Below, piece after piece: positions 1 to 8,713 of a stretch of 49,147 nucleotides of DNA. How positions within the stretch are numbered: position 1 is the first letter of the stretch; each line of letters opens with the position of its first letter. A model generated the notes under the pieces. The model saw only the letters and a list, made by a program, of their open reading frames with translations. It ran no database searches and was not told the origin of the DNA. The stretch is from contig NZ_QVTC01000081.1 of the NCBI RefSeq assembly GCF_003429085.1, forward strand, positions 1-49,147. Direction: 5' to 3'. This DNA is from Bacillus sp. V59.32b. GTDB taxonomy: Bacteria; Bacillota; Bacilli; Bacillales; DSM-1321. The position numbers and the translations under genes were made by a program.

Positions 1-17
1 CTACGTCCTGTAGGCCT

Positions 18-153
18 CACGGAAGTTAAGCTCGAGCGCCGATGGTAGTTGGGGGAGAGTCAAGGACCTTCTCCTAAAAGCGCCACATCTTTGTGGCAAC
101 GGAGAAGTCAGCACATCCTGTGCAAGTCCTGTGAGAGTAGGACGTCACCAAGC
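18..153 (+). rRNA. 5S rRNA 3' portion, interrupted by about 72 nt
   Basis: Bases 18-55 match the middle of Bacillus 5S rRNA (CACGGAAGTTAAGC, GATGGTAGTTGGGGG) and bases 128-153 match its 3' end (CCTGTGAGAGTAGGACG, CCAAGC). In normal 5S these blocks are separated by only a few bases; here about 72 bases (56-127) lie between them. Upstream of base 18 the expected 5S sequence (CCGTTCCCATNCCGAA) is absent and unrelated bases are present. The copy is therefore atypical: an interrupted or chimeric 5S gene, a pseudogene, or an assembly artefact at a repeat-rich contig end. A strong terminator follows, as expected at the end of an rrn operon. Confidence 0.6.
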
Positions 154-159
154 AAGTGA

Positions 160-188
160 AAGACCAGCCAAATCGGCTGGTCTTTTTT
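160..188 (+). terminator. Rho-independent terminator of the rRNA operon
   Basis: A perfect 10-bp stem (AAGACCAGCC with GGCTGGTCTT) with a 5-base loop is followed directly by a run of T. It sits 6 bases after the 5S 3' end, the usual place for an rrn terminator. Confidence 0.9.
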
Positions 189-201
189 GCCGCTTCCGAG
201 G

Positions 202-278
202 TTTCGCTTAAATCAACCAGATTTTCGCGTAAATCGGCTCCACTTTCGCTTAAATCCCCCTGAGTTTCGTTTGAATCA
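202..278 (+). repeat. Tandem 21-bp repeat array, TTTCGCTTAAATC family (4 units)
   Basis: Four units start at 202, 223, 244 and 265, exactly 21 bases apart. Each carries TTTCG(C/T)(T/G)T(A/G)AATC followed by 7-8 variable bases. The same core occurs at 3609-3690, and inverted at 28672-28790. The 21-base period also keeps one frame open (FRLN repeats), which is a by-product and not evidence of a gene. Confidence 0.8.
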
Positions 279-364
279 CAAAATCATGCAAAAAACGCTT
301 CCTTGTACTTACAATAGAAGACCTTATTCAGACAAATGTCCCCTTAAATTTAGCTCACCACCCT

Positions 365-940
365 CTATTTTCCTGGAATAGCATATACTTCACCTTTCTT
401 ATGCACCCGCTTGCTCTTTTTCAAAAGCATAAAGCCACTTCCCGCATATAGAAGAGAGGCAATGTAAAAAATACTGCCGATGGTTAGAAAGTCAATTAAG
501 TATCCAGTTAGAATGATGGCAATGGCAGCGCCTACAGATGTCCATACATGATATTTCCCTATCTCGATTCCTGCGGTTTCTTTGGATACATTCCTCGCAA
601 GTGAAGTTTTTTCTGAGTTTCTTTGTATCGCTCCTAAAAGGCCCATAATGATCTGAAGAACATATACATGCCATACTTCCGTCATGAGAGGGAGAAATAA
701 GAGAATGACAGCCATGGACCAAGAGTAGATGGCAAATAAGACGCTGTCTCCAAGCCGGTCTGCCAGTCTTCCGATGACAGGATAAGCTAATGCTGAGGTC
801 AGGGCAAAGAGGCCATAAGCCCAGCCGAATTGGGAGTAGCTGTTCCCGACATTATTAAGCAACAACACATAAAACGGAAATATCATGCTGCCGGCAATGG
901 AGATGATGCTTTGATAATAAAGAAATCGCTGATAATTCAT
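365..940 (-). CDS. Half-size major facilitator superfamily (MFS) membrane protein
   Basis: A 191-residue protein with about six hydrophobic segments (roughly residues 10-30, 39-56, 68-84, 88-104, 132-150, 153-172). The loop after the second segment carries GRLADRLGD, the typical MFS loop 2-3 motif (GxxxDRxGR-like). Full MFS carriers have 12 segments and about 400 residues, so this is half length: either a truncated carrier or a genuine six-helix member. Its ATG overlaps the stop of the upstream FAD oxidoreductase gene as ATGA, so the two are translationally coupled and probably act together. Substrate unknown. Confidence 0.7.
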   Translation of the reverse strand: MNYQRFLYYQSIISIAGSMIFPFYVLLLNNVGNSYSQFGWAYGLFALTSALAYPVIGRLADRLGDSVLFAIYSWSMAVILLFLPLMTEVWHVYVLQIIMGLLGAIQRNSEKTSLARNVSKETAGIEIGKYHVWTSVGAAIAIILTGYLIDFLTIGSIFYIASLLYAGSGFMLLKKSKRVHKKGEVYAIPGK

Positions 941-2370
941 TTTCCATACTCCTCATAAAAAAGACTTTGAAATCGTTCTTCAGGATCGTATTTGCGTTTC
1001 ATTTGAAAAAATTCCTCAGAAGGCGGATAGGCTTGCTTAAACTGCTGTTTGGTTGGATACGAATAATACGGCAAATAGTAGCTTCCGTTATGTTGTAACG
1101 TTAAATTTAGCATATCGTTGATCACTTGCTCGGTGTTTTTAATATCGTCTGCTGAGGTTCCTTGATTGATTAGTAAAACAAGCGCGAACATATCATCCTT
1201 TGAAAAAGACATCACCGCATTATCATTTTTTTCCACGTAACGAACCGTAATATTCAGCAGATTGAAATCTTCTTGCTTTTCCAATATGTTTCTCAGACCG
1301 TCGATGTAATCTGCAAACTCGTTAACAGGCACAAAATATTCCTGTAATACTTCTGTTTTTTTCGGATGATCATATTCCATGAACAAACTGTCGGACCTCA
1401 TAACGTTATTTCGGGTTTCCAAATCGCCATGTGTATTTTTTGCATAAGATTTTTGCGTAGTCCAAAATAAATCTTTCCCCCAGTCGCTGTGCCGGGATAA
1501 ACCTAAAAAGAATTTTGGAAGCATGATGATTTTTTCTTCTTTCAATTTACTGAAATCCTTTAATTTTTTTTGATCAGCGGCCATTACATAATCTGTGATA
1601 TACATTTCCTTTAGTAAAGTATCGGGAGCTACAGAGATCCTGGACATATGCATTCTTACCTGGCTGTCATTCTTTACTTCCTTTTCAAAATAGGCTGCAT
1701 ACTCTTTATAATCGATTGTTTTTGTTCTTATCTTGTATAGCTCGTCATCTGTGAGTTGAAGCGTTACATCCAGGATGATGCCGAATAAACCGTATCCGCC
1801 AATTACGAGCGGGAATAACTCAGCGTTTTCGGTTCTGCTGACGTTTATAATCTGGCCATTAGCATTTATGAGGCGATAGGATTCTACACTATCAATTAAT
1901 GCATCATTACGAATATCGCGCCCATGGACGTTTACACTAAGTGAACCTCCGACGGTGAATATATTTTGTGATTGCATGACTTTAACCGCTAAGCCATGCT
2001 TGTTGATATGTCGTTGAATGTCATCCCAGGTTGCCCCGCTCTGTACGGTGATTGTTTTCTCTTCGAGATCAAGATCGAGTATTTTATTATATTTCTGCAT
2101 ATTAATCATGATGGTATTCGGGTAGTAGGTGTGGCCTCCCTGGCTATGCTGCATGCCGGCAATTGAAATCTTGTCATTCTTTTCAATGAGTTGTCGGAAA
2201 TCTCTTTTCTCGGTTGCGTGCTCGATGCTTTTTACTTTAACCGGTAGCAGCCCTCCTTTATCTTTAACTTCAGGATGAGATACGTTCGTTTGATAAAGGT
2301 GTAGGGAACTTCCAAATACAGCACAATATATAGCAAAAAGGAGAATCCTCCAGGCAAACTTTTTTTTCAT
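937..2370 (-). CDS. Membrane-anchored FAD-linked oxidoreductase (VAO/PCMH family)
   Basis: A 477-residue protein with an N-terminal hydrophobic anchor or uncleaved signal (about residues 8-26). The FAD-binding PCMH domain follows: ISIAGMQHSQGGH near residue 70 and VGGSLSVNVHGRDI near 140 resemble the flavin-contacting loops of FAD_binding_4 oxidases (aldonolactone oxidase, DprE1 and similar). The C-terminal half would be the substrate domain. The start has a good ribosome site (GGGAAGGGA). It forms a coupled operon with the downstream half MFS protein. Substrate cannot be read from the sequence. It probably faces the outside of the membrane, by inference from the N-terminus. Confidence 0.75.
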   Translation of the reverse strand: MKKKFAWRILLFAIYCAVFGSSLHLYQTNVSHPEVKDKGGLLPVKVKSIEHATEKRDFRQLIEKNDKISIAGMQHSQGGHTYYPNTIMINMQKYNKILDLDLEEKTITVQSGATWDDIQRHINKHGLAVKVMQSQNIFTVGGSLSVNVHGRDIRNDALIDSVESYRLINANGQIINVSRTENAELFPLVIGGYGLFGIILDVTLQLTDDELYKIRTKTIDYKEYAAYFEKEVKNDSQVRMHMSRISVAPDTLLKEMYITDYVMAADQKKLKDFSKLKEEKIIMLPKFFLGLSRHSDWGKDLFWTTQKSYAKNTHGDLETRNNVMRSDSLFMEYDHPKKTEVLQEYFVPVNEFADYIDGLRNILEKQEDFNLLNITVRYVEKNDNAVMSFSKDDMFALVLLINQGTSADDIKNTEQVINDMLNLTLQHNGSYYLPYYSYPTKQQFKQAYPPSEEFFQMKRKYDPEERFQSLFYEEYGK

Positions 2371-2422
2371 TTAAAATCCCTTCCCATCAGATCCTTTATA
2401 TTTCCATAATACTCATGAATAT

Positions 2423-2459
2423 AGTGTAATTTTACACTTTTATTGAATGAATTCAATAA
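2423..2459. promoter_or_regulatory. Two adjacent palindromes, candidate operator
   Basis: A 16-base perfect palindrome AGTGTAATTTTACACT (2423-2438) is followed at once by an inverted repeat TTATTGAA-tgaa-TTCAATAA (2440-2459). They lie between the divergent FAD-oxidase operon and yebE, 50-90 bases upstream of the oxidase start. They look like binding sites for a dimeric repressor. No matching regulator is adjacent. Confidence 0.4.
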
Positions 2460-2574
2460 GATTTTAAATAAAGCACTCTTGAATTTTCCAGTCAATTATC
2501 TTAATCTAGTGTGAGGTTGTGTGAATAGGGTAAAATAATCGAAAACAGGGCTATAGTAAAGGGGACGTGGTTGG

Positions 2575-3141
2575 GTGCTTCAAAATAGTACGACAATGGT
2601 CTTGATTATTCTTTTAATTAATATTGTCTATGTATCTTTTTTTACGATCCGGATGATTCTGACTCTGAAAGGGCAGAAATATTTAGCCGCGGGAATCAGT
2701 ATGATCGAAGTGATCATTTATGTCATCGGCTTGGGGCTTGTGCTCGATAACCTCAATGAGATCCAGAATTTGATAGCCTATGCGGTTGGGTATGGGTTGG
2801 GCGTGCTTGTTGGGATGAAAATTGAGGAGAAACTGGCACTTGGATATATTACCGTAAATGTTATAACGGCAGAATACGATAAGGATTTGCCGAGACAATT
2901 AAGGGAGAAGGGGTACGGTGTAACGAACTGGCTTGCGCATGGTTTGGAAGGTGATCGGATGGCTCTGCAAATATTGACACCGAGAAAATATGAACTGAGG
3001 CTATATGATACAATAAAGCAACTTGACCCTAAAGCATTTATAATTGCTTATGAGCCTAAAACAATTTATGGCGGTTTTTGGGTGAAATCAGTAAAGAGAG
3101 GAAAGCTGTTTCGTGACCAAGAAAAAGAAGGAAATCTTTGA
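2575..3141 (+). CDS. yebE: UPF0316/DUF2179 membrane protein YebE
   Basis: A 188-residue protein starting at GTG 2575 behind AAAGGGGA. Three hydrophobic N-terminal helices (about residues 8-28, 36-56, 62-82) precede a soluble domain with a conserved ending ([21 protein letters not shown] and [12 protein letters not shown]). This is the UPF0316 family with a C-terminal DUF2179 domain; B. subtilis YebE is of similar length and also lies just upstream of the pur operon. DUF2179 domains in related proteins bind nucleotides such as c-di-AMP-like ligands only by analogy; the function of YebE is unknown. It overlaps the next gene by 29 bases. Confidence 0.85.
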   Translation: MLQNSTTMVLIILLINIVYVSFFTIRMILTLKGQKYLAAGISMIEVIIYVIGLGLVLDNLNEIQNLIAYAVGYGLGVLVGMKIEEKLALGYITVNVITAEYDKDLPRQLREKGYGVTNWLAHGLEGDRMALQILTPRKYELRLYDTIKQLDPKAFIIAYEPKTIYGGFWVKSVKRGKLFRDQEKEGNL

Positions 3142-3313
3142 AGTCGAAGACGGGGAGACCATCGATGCCTGCCTGGAAAGGATTAAGGCGGCAGGATATG
3201 TTCCTGTTAAACGAACGGAAAAGCCAATATTTCAAGAAATAGTAATAGATGGAAAGGTTCAATATGAGCCAATTAAAAGAAAAATGATGTTTGAAGCAAA
3301 GTTATTGGAGTAA
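3113..3313 (+). CDS. yebG: NETI-motif protein (YebG-like)
   Basis: A small 66-residue basic protein with start GTG 3113 inside the end of yebE. The central [19 protein letters not shown] followed by RTEKPIFQE matches the NETI family of short Bacillus proteins named for that motif. B. subtilis has the same pair yebE-yebG before purE. No biochemical role is known. The 29-base overlap suggests translational coupling to yebE. Confidence 0.8.
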   Translation: MTKKKKEIFEVEDGETIDACLERIKAAGYVPVKRTEKPIFQEIVIDGKVQYEPIKRKMMFEAKLLE

Positions 3314-3357
3314 AACACGAACATTAACGTTCTTTCAACTGTCTATCATTCGATTTA
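3313..3357. promoter_or_regulatory. Candidate PurBox pair (PurR operator) before purE
   Basis: Bases 3313-3325 (AAACACGAACATT) match the PurBox consensus AWWWCCGAACWWT at 11 of 13 positions. Bases 3345-3357 (ATCATTCGATTTA) are a weaker inverted copy with TTCG. The 19-base gap is close to the 16-17 usual in B. subtilis. They lie just upstream of the -35 box, consistent with PurR repression relieved by PRPP. The second box is weak. Confidence 0.5.
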
Positions 3358-3361
3358 CGAC

Positions 3362-3391
3362 TTGACAAAATGGATGCTTCCTTAGTAAGAT
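3362..3391 (+). promoter_or_regulatory. SigA promoter of the pur operon
   Basis: TTGACA (3362-3367) and TAAGAT (3386-3391) are spaced by 18 bases. Transcription would start near 3398, about 15 bases before the riboswitch aptamer, so the leader would contain the whole riboswitch. Confidence 0.75.
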
Positions 3392-3412
3392 GGGGTAGTA
3401 AATAAGAATTCT

Positions 3413-3590
3413 CTCATATAATCCTGGGAATATGGCCCGAAAGTTTCTACCCAATAACCGTAAATTATTGGACTATGAGGGAAAGTAGATACTTTATCTG
3501 GATTACATATGTCTTTTGTATGTATTAAAAAAGACTACGATTCCGGACAGACTACTTTCTCGATTTTGAGATAGTCTGTCCGGTTTTTTT
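3413..3590 (+). promoter_or_regulatory. Guanine-class purine riboswitch controlling purE operon
   Basis: The aptamer (3413-3479) has P1 arms CTCATA/TATGAG, the loop 2 and loop 3 cores and the J3/1 sequence GACTATG. The C in GACTAT is the residue that pairs with the ligand, so guanine or hypoxanthine is expected; adenine riboswitches have GATTAT. GGGAAAGTAG (3479-3488) can pair with CTACTTTCTC (3552-3561) as an antiterminator. Ligand binding would close P1 and free the terminator at 3543-3590. This gives transcriptional shut-off of IMP synthesis when guanine is plentiful. Confidence 0.95.
3543..3590 (+). terminator. Riboswitch-controlled intrinsic terminator
   Basis: CCGGACAGACTA pairs with TAGTCTGTCCGG around the middle of the leader, followed by seven T. 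Its left arm overlaps the antiterminator partner sequence, as expected for a guanine OFF switch. Confidence 0.9.
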
Positions 3591-3608
3591 ATTTTTAGGA
3601 TTTCTTGC

Positions 3609-3690
3609 TTTCGCTTAAGTAGTCTGTATTTTTACGTAAATCAATGCAGTTTTCGCGTAAATGACTGGGTGTTTCGCTAAAATCGATATA
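3609..3690 (+). repeat. 21-bp repeat array, TTTCGCGTAAAT family (4 units)
   Basis: Between the riboswitch terminator and the purE ribosome site, four units with TTTCGCTTAAGT, TTTACGTAAATC, TTTCGCGTAAAT and TTTCGCTAAAAT repeat every 21 bases (TAA at 3616, 3637, 3658, 3679). They are the same family as 202-278 and lie in the transcribed pur leader. Confidence 0.75.
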
Positions 3691-3730
3691 TTTTGGTTGG
3701 ATAAAAACCAACATGTTGGAGGAGAAGCCA

Positions 3731-4219
3731 ATGAAACCGGAAGTTGGCGTTATTATGGGAAGTGTTTCTGATTGGGAAACGATGAAGTATGCGTGTGAAA
3801 CGCTTGAACAGTTGGAGATTCCTTTTGAGAAAAGAGTAGTATCTGCGCATAGGACTCCTGATTTGCTGTTTGAATATGCCGAAAGTGCAAGGGACCGGGG
3901 TATTAAGGTCATCATCGCCGGTGCTGGAGGCGCGGCCCACCTTCCTGGTATGACAGCGTCCAAAACGACGCTGCCGGTGATTGGGGTGCCGGTTCAGACA
4001 AAGGCGCTGAACGGAATGGATTCGTTATTATCAATCGTTCAAATGCCGGGCGGCGTTCCGGTTGCGACCGTGGCCATCGGGAAAGCCGGATCTATCAACG
4101 CGGGGCTTTTGGCGGCACAAATTTTGGGATCGCATGACAGCACAGTCGCGGAAAAGCTCGAAGCCATGCGAAATGAAACGAGAGAAAAGGTGTTGCAAAG
4201 CAGTGAGCATCTTAAATAA
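3731..4219 (+). CDS. purE: N5-carboxyaminoimidazole ribonucleotide mutase
   Basis: A 162-residue cytosolic enzyme that moves the carboxyl group of N5-CAIR to give CAIR in de novo purine synthesis, using the product of PurK. The class I signature is present: MGSVSDW (residues 9-15), SAHRTPD with the catalytic histidine at 40, and [11 protein letters not shown]. An in-frame ATG at 3713 exists, but the strong ribosome site TTGGAGGAGA (3716-3725) sits between it and ATG 3731. The latter also gives the usual length. First gene of the pur operon, behind the riboswitch; its end overlaps purK by 17 bases. Confidence 0.97.
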   Translation: MKPEVGVIMGSVSDWETMKYACETLEQLEIPFEKRVVSAHRTPDLLFEYAESARDRGIKVIIAGAGGAAHLPGMTASKTTLPVIGVPVQTKALNGMDSLLSIVQMPGGVPVATVAIGKAGSINAGLLAAQILGSHDSTVAEKLEAMRNETREKVLQSSEHLK

Positions 4220-5363
4220 TAAAACCATATTACCTGGAGATACAATTGGAATCATTGGTGGCGGGCAGCTCGGCAGGATGATGGCTCTCTCCGCGAAGTC
4301 ACTCGGTTTTCATATCGCAGTATTGGATCCGACAGAGAATTGTCCATGCGGACAGGTCGCCGACTTTGAAATAAATGGCGCTTACGATGATTTGGATTCA
4401 ATCGAAGAGCTTGCGAGAATCAGTGATGTTATTACATTCGAATTTGAAAATATTAACTTTGAGGCGCTTGAATGGTTAGAGGATCATGCCTATGTGCCAC
4501 AAGGATCAGAATTACTGAAAATCAGCCAGGACAGGCTGCTTGAGAAAGCGGCTATCTCGATGACCGGGGCCTCTGTTGCGCCTTATTTCGCCGTTAATAA
4601 TCTCCACGATTTGTACAACGGGATTGAAAAGGTCGGGTATCCGTGTGTTTTAAAGACAGCACGCGGGGGCTATGACGGAAAGGGACAGCTTGTTATCCGG
4701 AGCGAAGTAGATATAGCAAAAGCAACGGACGTCCTGATCATGGGAAAGTGTGTACTAGAAGCATGGATCCCATTTGTGAAGGAAATTTCGGTTATCATTA
4801 CCCGGAAAGCAAATGGTGATAGCAGCTGTTTTCCAGTGGCCGAAAATATTCATTACAACAATATTTTAGATAAAAGCATCGTGCCTGCAAGAATTAGTGG
4901 GCAAGCGGAAGCTGAAGCTATAAAGCAAGCAAAGCTACTTGCGGATGAACTCGAATTGGTCGGCACGCTTGCGGTGGAGATGTTCCTGACAGCAGAGGAT
5001 GAAATCATTATCAACGAGCTTGCACCTAGACCTCATAATTCTGGACATTATACGATGAATGCATGCGAAACTTCGCAGTTCGAACAGCATATTCGTGCGA
5101 TTTGTAACTGGCCGTTAGGTAATACTAATGTATTGAAGCCAGTGGTCATGGTGAATATTCTTGGACAGCATCTGGATGGTCTCACCGGCCATATTACTAA
5201 CTTATCAGATTGGAAGCTTCATCTTTACGGAAAAGAAGAGGCCAAACACAATCGAAAAATGGGGCATATCAATATTTTGCGCCCATCAATTGATACAGCA
5301 CTTTCTGAAATTAACAGCAGCGGATTTTGGAATCTGCAGACTGAAACGGAGGATATTTCATGA
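4203..5363 (+). CDS. purK: N5-carboxyaminoimidazole ribonucleotide synthase
   Basis: A 386-residue ATP-grasp enzyme converting AIR, bicarbonate and ATP to N5-CAIR, which PurE then rearranges. The N-terminal fold [14 protein letters not shown] (about residues 14-27) and the late motif [13 protein letters not shown] are diagnostic. The frame is open further upstream, but that extra part is a shadow of purE. GTG 4203 is chosen because it follows AAAGGTG, overlaps purE by 17 bases and gives a length close to the B. subtilis protein. It ends in an ATGA overlap with purB. Confidence 0.95.
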   Translation: MSILNNKTILPGDTIGIIGGGQLGRMMALSAKSLGFHIAVLDPTENCPCGQVADFEINGAYDDLDSIEELARISDVITFEFENINFEALEWLEDHAYVPQGSELLKISQDRLLEKAAISMTGASVAPYFAVNNLHDLYNGIEKVGYPCVLKTARGGYDGKGQLVIRSEVDIAKATDVLIMGKCVLEAWIPFVKEISVIITRKANGDSSCFPVAENIHYNNILDKSIVPARISGQAEAEAIKQAKLLADELELVGTLAVEMFLTAEDEIIINELAPRPHNSGHYTMNACETSQFEQHIRAICNWPLGNTNVLKPVVMVNILGQHLDGLTGHITNLSDWKLHLYGKEEAKHNRKMGHINILRPSIDTALSEINSSGFWNLQTETEDIS

Positions 5364-6652
5364 TTGAACGTTATACACGCCCGGAAATGGGCAAAATTTG
5401 GACGGATGAAAACCGGTTTAATGCCTGGCTTGAAGTGGAGATTCTTGCCTGCGAGGCGTGGGCTGAGCTTGGCGTCATTCCAAAGGAAGATGTAAAGCTT
5501 CTTCGCGAGAACGCTTCTTTTAATATTAACCGAATCAATGAAATTGAAGAAGAAACGCGCCATGATGTCGTTGCCTTTACCCGTGCGGTTTCCGAAACAT
5601 TGGGTGAGGAGCGTAAGTGGGTCCATTACGGATTAACATCAACAGACGTTGTGGATACAGCCCTGTCCTATGTGTTAAAGCAAGCGAATGAGATTTTGGC
5701 AAAAGACCTCGAGAGATTCGTTGAAATCCTAAAGAACAAAGCTCAGGAGCATAAATATACCGTAATGATGGGACGTACACATGGCGTTCATGCGGAACCA
5801 ACGACTTTTGGACTGAAGCTCGGTCTCTGGTATGAGGAAATGAAGCGAAATGTCGACCGCTTTAATGAAGCCAGGAAAGGGATCGAATTCGGAAAAATTT
5901 CCGGAGCGGTCGGAACCTATGCCAATATCGACCCATTCGTAGAGCAATATGTTTGTGAGAAATTGGGACTGCAGGCAGCGCCTATATCAACCCAAACGCT
6001 CCAGCGCGACCGTCATGCGCACTACATGAGCACGATTGCCTTAATAGCGACATCGATTGAAAAGTTTGCAACCGAGGTTCGCGGCCTTCAAAAAAGTGAA
6101 ACGCGTGAAGTTGAGGAATTTTTCGCAAAAGGCCAAAAAGGCTCGTCAGCGATGCCGCATAAAAGAAACCCGATCGGCTCTGAAAACATGACGGGAATGG
6201 CCCGGGTGATCCGCGGCTATATGATGACCGCTTATGAAAATGTGGCTTTATGGCATGAGCGTGATATCTCGCACTCTTCAGCAGAACGGGTAATCCTTCC
6301 CGATGCGACGATCGCCTTGAACTATATGCTGAACCGTTTTAGCAACATCGTGAAGAATTTAACGGTCTATCCGGAAAATATGAAACGCAATATGGATCGT
6401 ACCCTTGGCTTAATCTACTCACAGCGTGTGCTATTGGCGCTTATCGAAAAAGGACTTGTGCGCGAGGAAGCGTATGATACAGTGCAGCCTAAAGCGATGG
6501 AAGCTTGGGAAACACAAGTCCATTTCCGGGAACTGCTTGACAAGGATGAAAAAATCACAAGCCTGCTTACAAAAGAACAGCTCGATGATTGTTTTGATTA
6601 TAATTACCATTTGAAAAATGTGGATTTGATTTTTGAACGACTAGGTTTGTAG
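5360..6652 (+). CDS. purB: Adenylosuccinate lyase
   Basis: A 430-residue enzyme of the fumarase/aspartase superfamily that acts twice: it releases fumarate from SAICAR, and from adenylosuccinate to give AMP. The superfamily signature [10 protein letters not shown] lies near residues 261-270 on the flexible catalytic loop. HYGLTSTD (about 88) and [12 protein letters not shown] (about 138) carry other active-site residues. The start overlaps the purK stop as ATGA. It is followed not by purC directly but by a 411-base gap filled with tandem repeats. Confidence 0.97.
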   Translation: MIERYTRPEMGKIWTDENRFNAWLEVEILACEAWAELGVIPKEDVKLLRENASFNINRINEIEEETRHDVVAFTRAVSETLGEERKWVHYGLTSTDVVDTALSYVLKQANEILAKDLERFVEILKNKAQEHKYTVMMGRTHGVHAEPTTFGLKLGLWYEEMKRNVDRFNEARKGIEFGKISGAVGTYANIDPFVEQYVCEKLGLQAAPISTQTLQRDRHAHYMSTIALIATSIEKFATEVRGLQKSETREVEEFFAKGQKGSSAMPHKRNPIGSENMTGMARVIRGYMMTAYENVALWHERDISHSSAERVILPDATIALNYMLNRFSNIVKNLTVYPENMKRNMDRTLGLIYSQRVLLALIEKGLVREEAYDTVQPKAMEAWETQVHFRELLDKDEKITSLLTKEQLDDCFDYNYHLKNVDLIFERLGL

Positions 6653-6740
6653 GTGCATGGGGCGGAGGATCGCCGAAAAACGGTTACATCCTGTGCTCCA
6701 ACATCTATTTTTTACAGATTTCCGTTGGATTATCGCGTTT

Positions 6741-7010
6741 GTGCTCGATAATCAGGATTTCTGCTCGATAAATCAAAATTGTGCTCGATGATCAGGATTT
6801 CTGCTCGATAAATCAAAATTGTGCTCGATGGTCAGGATTTCTGCTCGATAATTCAAATTTGTGCTCGATAATCAGGATTTCTGCTCGATATTTCAAAATT
6901 GTGCTCGATGATCAGGATTTCTGCTCGATAAATCAAAATTGTGCTCGATGATCAGGATTTCTGCTCGATAATTCAAAATTGTGCTCGATGACCAGGATTT
7001 CTGCTCGATT
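6741..7010 (+). repeat. 40-bp tandem repeat array between purB and purC (about 6.75 copies)
   Basis: Units begin at 6741, 6781, 6821, 6861, 6901, 6941 and 6981, exactly 40 bases apart. Each is a dimer of two 20-base halves, GTGCTCGATRATCAGGATTT and CTGCTCGATAAATCAAAATT. The 8-base core TGCTCGAT is invariant in all 14 halves; differences fall mostly just after it. There are no unique spacers and no cas genes. The rest of the purB-purC gap (6653-6740) shows nothing clear. Confidence 0.95.
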
Positions 7011-7063
7011 GTAAAAACTGCAACTATAGAATTCCTAATATTCCAAATCCGGAGGGCTGACTG

Positions 7064-7783
7064 ATGAAAAAGCTTGATCTGCTATATGAAGGAAAAGCGA
7101 AACGAATTTACGCAACGGATGAAAGCGGATTGGTGTGGGTGGAGTATAAAGATTCTGCCACAGCCTTTAACGGCGAAAAGAAAGCTGAGATTGCCGGCAA
7201 AGGAATCCTGAACAACAAGATTACAAGTTTGCTATTTTCCAAGCTTCATAAAGAAAACATTGCTTCGCACTTCGTTGAGCAGCTTTCCGACAGGGAACAG
7301 CTGGTCAAAAAAGTCGACATCATCCCCCTTGAAGTGGTCGTCCGGAACACGGCTGCCGGCAGTCTGTCAAAGAGATTGGGCATCCCGGAAGGAACTCCTT
7401 TTAAAAAACCGATCGTAGAATTCTATTTTAAAGATGACGCTCTCGGTGACCCCTTATTAACAGAAGATCATATCGAAGAATTGGCACTTGCAAACAAAGA
7501 AGAAGTCGAGATCCTGAAACAAAAAGCGTTGCAAATAAATAATGTTTTAATTCCGTTTTTCAAAGAGCTGGGAATCTCTTTAATCGACTTTAAATTGGAA
7601 TTCGGTAAAACCGCGGCAGGAGCCATTCTGCTTGCTGATGAAATTTCGCCGGATACGTGCCGGCTTTGGGATATCGAAACGAATGAACGGTTGGACAAGG
7701 ATGTATTTCGCCGGGATTTAGGCAATTTAACCGATGCATATGAAAAAATCTTAACGAAGCTGGGGGAAAACCTGCATGTATAA
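7064..7783 (+). CDS. purC: SAICAR synthetase
   Basis: A 239-residue enzyme joining CAIR and aspartate with ATP to make SAICAR. Typical motifs: LLYEGKAKRIY at the N-terminus (ATP site), IIPLEVVVRNTAAGS near residues 87-101, and ISPDTCRLWD near 200. The ribosome site GGAGGG lies 7 bases upstream. It begins the second uninterrupted block of the pur operon and overlaps purS by 8 bases. Confidence 0.97.
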   Translation: MKKLDLLYEGKAKRIYATDESGLVWVEYKDSATAFNGEKKAEIAGKGILNNKITSLLFSKLHKENIASHFVEQLSDREQLVKKVDIIPLEVVVRNTAAGSLSKRLGIPEGTPFKKPIVEFYFKDDALGDPLLTEDHIEELALANKEEVEILKQKALQINNVLIPFFKELGISLIDFKLEFGKTAAGAILLADEISPDTCRLWDIETNERLDKDVFRRDLGNLTDAYEKILTKLGENLHV

Positions 7784-8030
7784 AGTCAAAGTATATATCA
7801 CATTAAGAGAAAGTGTATTGGACCCACAGGGAACTGCTGTTCAGCAATCCTTGCACAGCATGGCATACAACGAAGTGAAGGATGTCAGGATCGGCAAATA
7901 TCTTGAACTTTCGCTAGAAAAAAGTGATCGCGATATCGATCAGCTCGTTAAGGTAATGTGCGAAAAGCTGTTGGTAAATACGGTGATTGAGGACTATCGA
8001 TATGAAATCGAGGAGGTTGTCGCTCAATGA
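7776..8030 (+). CDS. purS: FGAM synthetase subunit PurS
   Basis: An 84-residue protein that assembles PurQ with PurL in the three-part formylglycinamidine ribonucleotide synthetase of Gram-positive bacteria. [12 protein letters not shown] and [10 protein letters not shown] are typical of the family. It overlaps purC by 8 bases and purQ by 4, which fits coupled translation of complex subunits. Confidence 0.95.
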   Translation: MYKVKVYITLRESVLDPQGTAVQQSLHSMAYNEVKDVRIGKYLELSLEKSDRDIDQLVKVMCEKLLVNTVIEDYRYEIEEVVAQ

Positions 8031-8713
8031 AATTTGCAGTGATCGTCTTTCCAGGCTCCAATTGTGATAGTGATATGTATCATGCGATCAAGGATGAACT
8101 CGGAGCGGAAGCGGAGTTTGTCTGGCATACAACAGACAGCCTCGACGGATATGATGGGATATTGCTTCCAGGAGGCTTTTCTTACGGAGATTATCTTCGA
8201 AGCGGTGCGATTGCCCGTTTTTCAAAGGTGATGTCTGAAGTAATCAAAGCGGCGGAAGCAGGCAAGCCAGTTCTTGGTGTGTGCAATGGATTTCAAATTT
8301 TGCTGGAAGCTGGACTGCTTCCAGGGGCGATGCGCAGAAATAAAGATTTGAAATTTATGTGCCGCAAAGCGGATTTGAAGGTTGAAAACAATCGGACGAT
8401 CTTTACAAATGGATATGAACAAGGAGAAGTTATCTCGATACCAATCGCCCATGGTGAAGGTAATTATTATTGCGATGAGCAAACCCTTGCAGAATTAAAG
8501 GAAAATAACCAAATCGTATTTTCGTATCATGAAATAAATCCGAACGGAAGTCTTGATGATATAGCAGGCATTACAAATAAAAGAGGTAATGTACTCGGTA
8601 TGATGCCACATCCGGAGCGGGCAGTCGACACGCTCTTGGGAAGTGCAGACGGATTAAAACTGTTTCAATCAATCGTAAAAAGCTGGAGGGAATCACATGT
8701 CTTTACTGCTTGA
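8027..8713 (+). CDS. purQ: FGAM synthetase glutaminase subunit PurQ
   Basis: A 228-residue class I glutamine amidotransferase that supplies ammonia to PurL. The nucleophile is C86 in GVCNGFQ, and the catalytic histidine lies in [10 protein letters not shown] near residue 195. PGSNCDSD at the N-terminus is typical. The start is an ATGA overlap with purS; the 3' end overlaps purL by 17 bases. Confidence 0.97.
   Translation: MKFAVIVFPGSNCDSDMYHAIKDELGAEAEFVWHTTDSLDGYDGILLPGGFSYGDYLRSGAIARFSKVMSEVIKAAEAGKPVLGVCNGFQILLEAGLLPGAMRRNKDLKFMCRKADLKVENNRTIFTNGYEQGEVISIPIAHGEGNYYCDEQTLAELKENNQIVFSYHEINPNGSLDDIAGITNKRGNVLGMMPHPERAVDTLLGSADGLKLFQSIVKSWRESHVFTA

Noticed and set aside
187-381. 64-codon frame with repeated FRLN
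   Set aside because: It is produced by the 21-bp intergenic array being a multiple of three; no ribosome site, and the same array elsewhere gives stops.
3713-3730. Upstream ATG for purE
   Set aside because: The ribosome site lies downstream of it; the protein would have six extra residues not seen in the family.
6741-7010. CRISPR-like regular array
   Set aside because: The repeated unit is contiguous with no unique spacers, the period is a 40-bp dimer of 20-bp halves, and no cas genes are present.
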